Assembly (NCBI GenBank): GCA_950022295.1
Contig: OX465601.1
Coordinates: forward strand, 112,611,501-112,675,500
DNA length: 64,000 bases
DNA from: Bromus sterilis
Lineage: Eukaryota; Streptophyta; Magnoliopsida; Poales; Poaceae
Direction: 5' to 3'
The notes below the pieces were generated by a model, which was given only the letters and a program-made list of their open reading frames with translations, searched no databases and was not told the DNA's origin. Positions 37,129-47,397 of the stretch are shown here, piece by piece. The position numbers and the translations under genes were made by a program. Each line of letters begins with the position of its first letter. Within the stretch, counting starts at the first letter, position 1.

Positions 37129-37915
37129 TTCTGAAATTTTTGACAATTCACAAAAACAAGGATTTAAACAAAGTGAGTTGAGGCAAACTACTCTACTCAC
37201 TTACCTAAGGCATAAACTTGCATCAAAACTTGGAAAATAAATTTCTACACAAGCATGCAAGCTCATATGAACAGCACCAAGAGCTACTAAATACTCACAA
37301 ATGAAGCCACCAATAAAAAATCTAATTGGAGGGGTGAAGGAGTCACATACCAGGGAGTACTTTCTTAAAATCCCAGCTTGAACGGTGGGCTGTAGAGAGA
37401 GATCGAAAATCGCCTCCACGAACAGCAAGAACGCAAGAACTGGAGCAGAACTCGTGTTTTTGGAGAGAGATGAAGGAGGAGGAAGAAGACATACCTGGAG
37501 GTGGGGCATGTGGGGCCCAGGCGCCCTGTGGGCGCGGCCAGGGGCTAGGCTGCGCCAGCTGGCCTCCTGGGCCACTAGTGCCCTCCCTGGTCAGCCCCAG
37601 GTGCTTCTGGGTCACTCCTGGCATGGAAATTTTTAATATAATTTTTTTGGAATTTTTCTGACAACTTCACTGTTGAAAATTTTTGAAGTTCAAAAAGCTG
37701 CGAAACTTTCTGAAAACTTGAGGCAGTAATTAGAGTTGTGAAGTTTCAAAAACATAAAAACTTGGTACAGCAAGGAGAATAAAATCTAAGGCAAATGAAA
37801 ACATAACAAGCTCCACATTTTACCTATATAAAACATGCTTACTAGCAAGGTTGATCAAGTCTTACCAATAAACCGGCGATACATAGAGCAAAAAGTCTCA
37901 CCTCTCATGAAGCGA
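37129..37915 (-). other. Spacer between Ath-2 protease and extra ORF
   Basis: Non-coding; counterpart of 28202-28982. It has a GC-rich imperfect hairpin (about 37529-37556, ggcgcggcc...ggctgcgcc) and a T-rich tract with 'ttggaatttttctg' beside it. Confidence 0.55.
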
Positions 37916-40554
37916 TCATTGCACCTTTACTCTAATGGACATTGTCCCCACCATGATGGTTTTGTATTTGTGGTGCACATGTAGAGGACAATGCCATTCT
38001 CCAATCTTCACTGTCTCGATATTCTCTATAGAGTTGAGGCCATGCCTTTTGTCAATCTTCTTCGGAAAATACACCGTGTGTTCTTTGTCATTCACATTGA
38101 AAGTAACCTTTCGTTTATTGCAATCAATAATAGCCCCTATGGTGTTAAGAAAAGGTCTACCCAGAATAATAGACATGCTCCCATCCTCGGGCATGTCAAG
38201 CACAACAAAATCAGTAAGGATCAAGCAATTAGCAACTTCAACGGGAACATCCTCACCAATACCTATGGGAACAGTTGTTGACTTGTCAGCCATCTGAAGA
38301 GAGATATCTGTAGGGATTAGTTTTTCTAAACATACTCTCTTGTAAAGATAAAAGGGCATAACACTCACTCCTGCTCCAAGATCACATAAAGCAGTCCTGA
38401 CATAATTATTCTTTATGGAACAAGGAATGGTTGGTATACCTGGATCACCAAGCTTCTCAGGAATCTTGCCACTAAAAGAGTAGTTAGAAAGCATAGTACA
38501 TATTGCTTCATTGGGAACTTTTCTCTTATTAGTAAAAATATATTTCATATATTTCGAATAAGGAGGTAACTTAATAGCACCAGTCAAAGGAATTTGAAGA
38601 AAAAGAGGTTTCATCCACTCACAAAACTTATTGTAATGCTCTTCTTTTCTAGTTTTGAGAGACTTACCTGGAAAGGGCATGGGTTTTTGTACCCATGGTT
38701 CTCGTTCCTTCCCATGTCTTCTTGCGATAAAATCTTCTCTAGTGTATTTCTTGCAATTTTTGGGTGCTTCTTCTTCTCGAACTTCGGGTGGATCATTCTT
38801 TTCGCTACCCCTTTCTGGTTTAGCACCGTCTTCAGTCTCAGCATCAGAGGTAGATATATTATTTGGATCATTGGAATTGTCAGCTTCTTTGTGCTTATTC
38901 TTCTTCTTCTTCGGAGAGCTAACAATTTCTTCTTCCTGTATTTGAGAATCTTGCTCGATCCTCTTAGGATGCCCCTCCGGATAGAGAGGATCTTGAGTGC
39001 TAGTTCCCCCTCGGGTTTTAATCCCGAAGGCCTGTATATCCTGTTTGGCATTATTAGCAAGCAAATATTTTGCACATTAGAAATTTGATCAAGCTGAGTT
39101 TGAACCATATGAAAATGCTTCATAAGACATTTAACATCATTAACTGTTCTACCTAGAACATCAAGCAAACTTTTGATAGCAAGATAATTATCATGCAACT
39201 GACTTTGTATCCTCTCATTAAAATGATTTTGCTTCATAATAAAATTATCAAGCTCATCTAAACATTGATCAGGAGGCTTACCATGAGGAATGTCACTTGC
39301 ATTGAAATATAAAAGAGAGTGTACCTCTACCATCGGAGGGTGAGTGGTAGGCTCACACAACTTCTCAATGGGGGTAGATTCTTCACGTCTTTAGTTTTAA
39401 TACCCTCCTCTTTAATAGACTTCTTTCCTTCTTGCATATTTTCGGGGCTTAGGACAAGCATGCCCCTTTTCTTTGGTGGTGGAGGTGGTTCAGGGACGGA
39501 CCAATCTTCATGGTTCTTGGCAATCTTTCCCATTAATTCTTCTGCATCATCCGGTGTTCTTTTCCTGAAAACACAACCAGCACAACTATCCAAATAGGAT
39601 CTAGATTCATCACTTAGACCAGCATAAAGTATATCAATTAATTCATTCTTAGGGACTCCATGTCCCGGTCTAGCCTGGATCAAACTGCAATACCTCCCCC
39701 AAGCATTAGGGAGGTTCTCATCCTGCAACTGTTTAAAGTTATAAATTCTTCGTAAAACAGAATGTTGCATATGAGCAGGAAAATACTTATCAACAAAAGA
39801 GTGAGCTAAGTCTTGAGGACTCCTAATGGAACCACATGGTAGTGCGTCGTACCACGCTTTAGCACCTTCCTTTAAAGAGAAAGGAAAAAAGCTTAGTAAC
39901 ATAGAAATTTCGTATCTTCTCATCTGTAGTAAACAAGCCACCTAACTCAGTGAGTTTGGTCAGGTGTGCAATAGCATCATCATTTTCTTTGCCATAAAAG
40001 GGGTCAACTTCAACCATATATATAAGTGAAAGATCAACAGAGAAATTATAATTAGGATCATTGATGCATATAGGAGACGTATCAAATTTAGGATCAAGAA
40101 CGGTCTTGTTCTTCATGGAGTGTTTTTCGAGAAGCTTCTTAATAGCATCAGGGTCAGAGTTGTCAAACTCTCTTAACTCCCTGCATAAATCATCATCAAG
40201 GATATATAATCATCATCAAGGAGTCTCTCCTTGAGTTTACTCAAATCAGGATAGGTGTAGGTTCCATCAAAAGGGTAGCAAGTATCAGGAATTTCAATTC
40301 CAGATTTTTTTTGCAGCAGCAGCGATTTGTTTCTCAAGAGCGTGACTAAGTGAACCAATATCATCAAGAGTAGTAGAAGCATCATCAAAAGTATCGGACA
40401 TAGTAATAGATTCAGTAGAGGCATCATGTGGTGGAGGTGAAGCAAACTTACTCATAACTGAAGGTGAATCAAGTGTAGCACTAGTGTTCAGAATAGTACC
40501 TTTTCTTGTACGGGATGGTAAGATCGGGACCTTGGGGTCTTCTTTCTTACCCAT
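37916..40554 (-). pseudogene. gag-pro: Ath-2 gag-protease, several frameshifts
   Basis: Met at 40554 (MGKKEDPKVPILPSRTR). The coding path crosses at least four frames: N-terminus to 40294, core start at 40116-39859, AKAWYDALPCGSI and FVDKYFPAHMQ within 39941-39327, the TVNDVKCLMKHFHMVQTQ region at 39360 onwards, then the Lys-rich linker and protease within 39064-37916. The protease has CDLGAGVSVMPF and ILGRPFLN. The ends match Ath-1 and no RT follows. Confidence 0.83.
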
Positions 40555-40610
40555 AGCGGACAAATTGCAGCAGATAAAATACTTAAAGTAGAGTTGTGAA
40601 TAAAGCTATG

Positions 40611-40629
40611 CTCCCCGGCAACGGCGCCA
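40611..40629 (-). other. Primer-binding site of Ath-2 (tRNA-Asp type)
   Basis: Minus-strand TGGCGCCGTTGCCGGGGAG; one base differs at the end from the Ath-1 site. Confidence 0.8.
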
Positions 40630-40640
40630 GAAAATAGGCT

Positions 40641-42026
40641 TGATAACCCACAACTGCAGGGGATCGAGATAGTCTTCGCGGGTAAGATAACCCAATTTAT
40701 AGATTCGACTCAAGGGGAGCCAAAGAATATCCACAAGCTTTAACAGTGCAGTTGTCAATTCCACCGCACCTGAGATACACTTACTTGCAACAAGGTATTA
40801 ATTGTAACTGCGATATGGAGGTGATGATAGCAACGGAAATAGTGGTGGTGAAACGGTAATAATAAAAACACGAAATTAACAACTAGTAACCAGCATAATT
40901 AAAACAATGTAGGCTAGGGAGATGGATGGTTGGGCGCTGCATGGATAAGGCACATCATGTATTTAACTTGGGGCAAGGCACACAGAAAATCAACGATCAT
41001 CTAGCCATAAATCAAACATCAGGCATGTACCCCATTGGTAGTTGTACGTGCTTGCAATAAGAACTTGCACAACATCTTTTGTCCTACCATCCCTCTACGA
41101 ACGGGGCCAAAAGGAACTTACGGAGATTAAGGTCCTCCTGTCAAAGAGCACCGAACAAAGCATTAACAATCAATGGATACATGGAATCCTCAAATTATAG
41201 TCCATCCCCTTTGGTGTCCCAAGCTGTCACCTTTGGGATCGCCGGTTCCGGACTATAGCAGGTGCATACAACTCATAGATAGGATCAAGAACACAAATAT
41301 AATCATGAAAACACATAGAGTTCAGATCTGAAATCATGGCACTTGGGCCCAAAGTGACAAGCATTAAGAGCAACCAGTTGAAGAAAAGATGATAAACAAC
41401 AATCTAGATGATAGGCAACATGCCCCCAACAATCTGATAAACTATTACATGATGTAACTCATCCAATCCCTACCATCCACTTTGCCTATAGCAGGGAATT
41501 ACTCACACATGGATGGAGAAGTCATGGAGGGAGGATGGAGTGGGATGATGATGACGATGGAGATGATCTCCCCTCTCCGGAGACCAAAACAGCCTCCAGA
41601 TTAGCCCTCCCGGGGAAGAACAGAGGGTGGTGGCGACTCCGCGACGTGAATTGGGAAAACGACTTCTGTTTAGGGGTTTCTCCGTCACGGGAAAAAATAG
41701 GAGCGTCGATAGGGCACCAGGGGAGGGGGAGGCCCCCAGGCGACCAGAGGGTGCGGCCCTACCCCTGGACGCGCCTGGGGCCCCCTGGGGTGCCCTCTGG
41801 TCCCACTTCTGGTTTCTGGCTCCTTCGGGTGCGTGGATTTTCTGGTATTTTTCTGGGAATTTTTTGAGACGTCCAAACATCCATTTTCCTGCGCACAATA
41901 AAACCATACAGGTAACTCTGCTTAAAACAACGTTAGTCCGGGTTAGTTTCTTCCAAATCATGCAAGAATGAGGGCAAAACAATAGAAAAAAGTGTTTGGA
42001 AAAGTAGATACGTTTGAGACGTATCA
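40641..42026 (-). repeat. 5' LTR of Ath-2 (1386 bp)
   Basis: Minus strand TGATACGTCTC...GGGTTATCA. It contains the uninterrupted site (41041-41055) into whose sister copy Ath-1 jumped. Confidence 0.9.
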
Positions 42027-43011
42027 ATATCATCCTTGCCCCTCGATGATTTGTGTTATCATTGACAACATCCTTTGACTCCCTGCCAATACAAACTTGG
42101 TCATGTATATCTTGCTCTGCTTTCCCTTGGGAAAGATATACACCTGATACTTGTGTCTCATCACATTTTCCTTTCCATTGGTCTCTTTAACCTTTCTTTT
42201 AATATAAATTATCTGAGCAGTGATAATTCCCTGCTTATGTAAACACTTCGGTGTACTACTTTGTCCGTACCACTTGTTACTATTGTTGATGACTTTTCGG
42301 TGACCACCGATGGACAAGAACTTTGCCAATTGGTCTGCCTCGTCTTAACGAGCAGGAAAATGGTTCTCTCTGTCCCTCGCCTTTGGCACTGATGTTTTTG
42401 CCGACATAGTTGACAAGTTGTTCTCTGACTTACCTTGCAAATTGATCGCATTGTTTGTCACTACCATCCTTATTCAATGTGGGCCCATAACCCACAGTTT
42501 CACAGGATCGAAACCTGACTCTGTTCTACCTTTCTGATTCTCAAAGTTATTCCTCGCGCTTGGCCTCGTATGAAATTCACCAGTTATCTACCTTGTGTTA
42601 TTCAATTCGGTATCAGACGCAGTGCTTGTTCCTGATGCTCTGGACCCCTTTTCATCCTCCATTATCATCGTCGAATGCTTGCATATCCGCTTGAAAACTT
42701 CTCATGCCTTCTTTTGTTTCTCTTGATGTATTTCCTGAGTTTAAACTCGGGATACTTCGTGCCCCATTCCCTCGGACAACCTCGGTTGATTAACCTTGTA
42801 CCGATCCGACCCCCCTTAAGTTTTCCCTCCGAGCCTATTCGTAAGTACGATGCAACCCCAAAAGAAGGATGACAACTCGTAGAGATGCACCGATGCAGAG
42901 AAATGAAGACATCAACGAGAAATACTAACTTCTTCGCGAAGGACAACAAGCACCAGAAGAATCGTTAGAATACGAAAAAGAAACTGAAAACTTACCCCTT
43001 ACCCTACTTTT
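42027..43011 (+). other. Internal tail of Tek-3, no recognisable pol
   Basis: About 1 kb between Ath-2 and the hairpin/polypurine tract of Tek-3. The short frames on both strands match no retroelement domain I know. By position it is the 3' internal part of Tek-3, either a non-autonomous derivative or a heavily decayed region. Confidence 0.5.
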
Positions 43012-43049
43012 AATTCTCGGGACGAGAATTCTTTGTAGTGGTGGAGATT
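43012..43049 (+). other. Hairpin and polypurine tract of Tek-3
   Basis: AATTCTCG GGA CGAGAATT (43012-43030), 8-bp perfect arms, then AGTGGTGGAGATT (43037-43049) abutting the LTR start TGTAACACC. Same layout as Tek-1. Confidence 0.75.
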
Positions 43050-46000
43050 TGTAACACCCCGGGTGTCACACTACAGTAATCACTTTTACTGTGGCCAAGT
43101 CACCATGATTAGGCATGTGATGTTCATCCTTGACCATGGCTTGTTCACATTCAACTCAGTTAAAAAGTCCAAAACTTGGTGAAAATAAAGTTCACCCAAG
43201 AATCTTGCAAACAAATTTATAAAATGTTAAATAATCAGTGGATCATGTCCATGTGGTTATGTAAATTTATTGGGCTATGTAATAATCTCAACAATTCTAA
43301 ACAACAGCCAAAAACCCCATTTAATCAGTTGCAGTGTAATAATAAATACCAAATGATTTTTTATAAAACCCCAAAGTTTTTGTGGCCACTCCTTATGGTG
43401 CTGCACAAATGTACCAACAAGTTTCATCACCAAAAAAATAATTTGTTGTTGAAATAAATAAAACAGAACAGGTACACAGTTGCCAGAACAAGAAAATGGA
43501 AAAGAGCAAAAACACACCCAATGCAATCCCCAAGGCCCAGCCCAAAGTCACTTGTCTTCCCCCTAGTGCACTGCTCAACTCGCTCCTCGCCGGCGCCATG
43601 ACATAGTACGCGATCGACGTGCCTCCACTCAATCGTCGACAACGCATAGCAACCGTGCTCGCACACGGTTAAGTACTCCCCTGTGGACGCGCTCGCGAAA
43701 CCCTAGCCCGATTCTTCTCCTCCTCGCCTCGTCCTTGTTGTTCCCCACTTCACCGATCCGCCATGGCCGCCGCCGCATGAACTCGCGCGGCCACCGCGCA
43801 TCTCGCACCCCGCCGCCATGTCAAGGGGCCTCGTCATGGACATCCACGTTGCCCCGTGCGATCAGCCGTGGCCGCCCCCCCGCACGCGTCGTCAATCGAG
43901 CCGCCTCCATCCGCCGGCCGCCGTGCCCTCTCCCCCAGATTCGTCGCCTCCACAGCGTAACCCACCTCCCCGATCCGCACATCATCATCACTGTGAGCCC
44001 CTTGGCATTTCTCCCCTTCTCGCGCTCAAATTCGACCCTTGGACGTCGTTCCCGTGTGCTACTTGCCTCGGCCGCCGCGCGCATGCTCGCCGGCGTTGCT
44101 CCGGTCGTCCCCGTAGCAAACCACCACCACAGTTTGACTCGCCGTGCTGCGCTCGTTCGAAAGGGCCCAGCGGCACTTGCTCCCGTGCCCTGTGGTGCGA
44201 GCACGCTCATCGCCGGCACATCCTGGCCTCGCCGGCGATGGTCTGCGCCCCTGCTAGGTGGCCCCCTCTCTGTCAGGGGGCTTATTAGCAGATGAGTCAC
44301 TTACACCTAGGTCCCACCCCCCTAATTAGTCTACTAATATGTTTAGTTAGAAAATAATCATGAGTGACTTACATGTGGGCCTGCACCACTTACCCCTTGG
44401 ATTAGTTTAAAATAACTGATAATGTATCACTGTTAGACTTACAGTTGGGTCCCACTGGCTTAATTAAATTAAAATGAAATTCTGAATAGTAGGAAAGTGA
44501 ATGACATGTGGGTCCAGTGCCCTATTTATAAAAGAAAATGAATTATTTTACTAACCAGAGGCTGACATGTGGGACCCATATGTTAGTTGACTGGTCAAAC
44601 TTCACTGTTCTGGATAATTTCTATTTAATAAATAAGAGAAATTCCAGAAATTGTTTTAAATTGATTTAAACTTCAAAAATTAATATGTTTTAAACCGTAA
44701 GTCAGATTCAAAAACTTTATACATGAAAATTGATCAAAAAAATATAAAGATTAAGAATATGCTATCCGTATGCCAACCACAACCCTCTAACGCAACGAAC
44801 ATCGACATTCCCCCCCTCTGGGCCGTCTGTCGACAATCATCCGGAGCCGGTATTTCATCCCCGGATGAATTCCCGCTCCGAGCATAATACATTGTACTGC
44901 ATTAGAACACCGCCAACAATGCGTTGCCTTGTCTTGAATTGGTATTGCTATTGTTGCCGTGTATTTATTGTTTCTCCCCCCTCTTATTGTCCAGTAGTCC
45001 CGACAACCGATGACGATGCCCCTGTGATCAACTACGTCATCGACGATCGTACCCCTACCGTCGAGCTTCCTTGCAAGCAGAGCCATTCTCTTCCCCAGAT
45101 ATCACCTATCTTTCTGTACATTTCTTGCACTAGGCATGGTTACTGCTGCTGCTACGATTACAATCCTATTCAATTGCATAGCCTATTTTGTCGCCACTTG
45201 ATGTACCTTACTTTATCCTATGCTGCCTATTATAATTGTGCATTATTCAGCAGTGAGCCATGCGCATTGTTAGCTAGGATTAGATAGCGGGCTGTGATCA
45301 CTCTTGTGAGTGAACACGGATACAATATTATAACTGCGACAAGTACTGCACAATGCAGACACCGCCTAAGGCCCCCTAGTTCGGCTTTTCCGAGCCACCA
45401 TCAATTGTGAGCTATCAAGAAGTAATCCTTGTACTCCACTCGTTGCTGACTCTGTATATCCGCTCTAGGTACCTGAGCAACGGTTGTATTTAAAGGTAAA
45501 AGTCGGACAACCCAACGGTGCCCGCGAGCGGTATTGCATCGGGAATGACAGGGAGGGTACGATCGACGTTACTGGTGTGCTTGGCCCCTGCTCGTATCTC
45601 GCGGGAGTTACCAAGCCACGAAAAGTTGAGCTCTACCAAGAGCACACACGAGAGAAGGTAAGGAGACGGTTCACCTTGTTGCTAACCGCGTGCTTTGACG
45701 AGACCACAGGGTAGGCCCCGACGTACTGGTGGTCCTTGTTGCTGTTAGCTGTCCGTTGTGTTGTTAGTCAGACAGCGATAACGGTTGTCTGCGAGATAAT
45801 AATAAAATGCTAAATGGTTCTGTGGATGACTTGAGAGGCCCGTTGGTCTGTACGCACTACCTTTACGTGGGATAAGGAGTTATGGGCTCCCCTGCGTCGT
45901 AGTTTGTCCGAAAGCTCTTCAGACGTCAGCAGTACCGCGGCCTGCGCCGGGGAAGTGGTGTCTTATTTGTCCGGACGGTGTATTTGAATTTGCTCTTGCT

Positions 46001-46546
46001 TCACCGTCCAGCCACGCACCGTGCAGGAGCGTGAAGGGTGAGGGTTCCTAGACCCTTGAGCGCATAGGATATAGTCCGGCGGATGACCTCTCTGTTGAGC
46101 CTAGGATGGGCTGCGACGTGTCGGATAGCTTTGGTGGAGCGTTCCCTAACAAGGTTCCCGCCACCCTGGAGATCCGAGCGTGCAGGTTGAACAGTAGTGC
46201 ACCCCCGCAGGGAGTTTAATCTACTCGAATAGCCGTGTCCACGATAACAGGACGCTTTATGCTGAAGCTGGATCTTAGCACTACAAACTACTACTATTAA
46301 ACTGTATGGTTCTGGGTCTTCTTCCTCGCAGGGAAGTTGAGGAAGGGAACTCGGAGGCATTTTAAATTGTTATATAATTACAACTTACTATTATACAATG
46401 CTGCAGCAAGTTCTGCTGCATTTTTACTTTATGCTTTATATGAACTGTTGGATGTTCTCTTCTTGTGCTGCAAGACACGTCGGAAGATGCTAGTCTTTGA
46501 TAGGCCTAGCTTCTTATCCTTATTCTGATTTCTACCTTGCAGTCCA

Positions 46547-46556
46547 CTATATATAG
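46547..46556 (+). promoter_or_regulatory. TATA box of Tek-3 LTR
   Basis: CTATATATAG. The Tek-2 insertion point is 11 bases downstream, so Tek-2 separates the box from the expected start site. Confidence 0.55.
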
Positions 46557-46562
46557 CCTCCC

Positions 46563-46567
46563 CTTTT
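46563..46567. repeat. Target-site duplication CCTTT (left)
   Basis: Perfect pair with 63784-63788 around Tek-2. The uninterrupted sequence is seen in the Tek-1 LTR (cctcccctttccattt, about 9855-9870). Confidence 0.92.
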
Positions 46568-47050
46568 GTGACGCCCCCAAAAACAACCCGTGTATAGTAA
46601 TCATACACGCAGGGTACACGGCTGAGATTAGGGTGCCACGGTGAGAATATCACAGCACAACACTAAACACAAAAGGATAAACCAATATGTTACAATACCA
46701 GGGATCACGAGGATCCGAAATGCATCAGTTAAACAATCATAATATCTGAGTACAGACATAGTTAGTCAAGTTTTGCCTTAAGAAGGCTAGCACAAATAAC
46801 ATCAGAGGTACAGATCGAAAAGGCGAGGCCTCCTGCCTGGGATCCACCGAACTACTCCTGGACAATGGGGAACTCGACGTCGTAGTAGTCGCCTCCGGGG
46901 TACCCCTGCTCCTGGGCTCCAACATCGGCTGCAGCGGCCGATCAGGCAAAGCGAAAAAGGGGAAATAAAGCAAAGGTGAGTATCTAGCATACCCGCGAGT
47001 CTTACGTCCGCTACTAAGCATTTATGCATGTATCAAATGGAAAGGGGAGG

Positions 47051-47060
47051 CTATATATAG
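47051..47060 (-). promoter_or_regulatory. TATA box of Tek-2 3' LTR
   Basis: CTATATATAG, self-complementary, in the conserved gcagtccA-TATA-cctcccc context on the minus strand. Confidence 0.55.
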
Positions 47061-47367
47061 TGGACTGCAAGATAGAAATCAGAATAAGGGTAAGAAGCTA
47101 GGCCTAACGAAGACTAGCATCTTCCGACGAGTCTTGCAGCATGAGGTAAGAATCAGCCAACAGTTTATATAAAGCATAAAGTAACAATGCAGCAAAAGTT
47201 GTTGCAGCATTGTATAATAATAAGTTGTAATAATTAGCAATGCCTCCGAGTTCCCCTCCTCGACATCCCCACGAGGAAGAAAAACCCGGAACCAACAGTT
47301 TAATAGTAGTAGTTTGTAGTGATAGGATCTGGCTTCAGCATAAAGTGTCCTGTTACCGTGGACACGG

Positions 47368-47397
47368 CTATTCGAATAGATTAAACTCCCTGCAGGG
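47368..47397 (-). promoter_or_regulatory. Twin-palindrome block in Tek-2 3' LTR
   Basis: CTATTCGAATAG (47368-47379) and CCCTGCAGGG (47388-47397), 8 bases apart. The 5' LTR copy (61157-61186) has the first intact and one mismatch in the second. Confidence 0.5.

Larger units (their letters stand above)
33143..42026 (-). mobile_element. Ath-2: second Athila-like element lacking RT, RNase H and integrase
   Basis: Minus strand: 5' LTR (42026-40641), tRNA-Asp type primer site, gag-protease, spacer, extra ORF, a long 3' non-coding region, polypurine tract and part of the 3' LTR (34085-33143). The rest of that LTR was displaced by Ath-1. Same gene content as Ath-1 with more frameshifts, which fits its older place in the nest. 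The right flank is atatc (42027-42031), a candidate duplication without its partner in view. The host is the tail of Tek-3. Confidence 0.87.
43050..46567 (+). repeat. 3' LTR of Tek-3, first part
   Basis: TGTAACACCCCGGG start and an organisation like the Tek-1 LTR: AT-rich start, GC-rich section (43560-44290), AT-rich section with 'catgtgggtcc' strings, then the conserved 3' part with palindrome block (46203-46232; one palindrome reads CTACTCGAATAG) and TATA box (46547-46556). Interrupted by Tek-2 right after cccctttt; continues at 63784. Confidence 0.88.

Noticed and set aside
43735..44300. A 186-codon plus-strand frame and antisense partner in the Tek-3 LTR
   Set aside because: Within an LTR, high GC, low-complexity product, no conserved counterpart in the sister LTRs.
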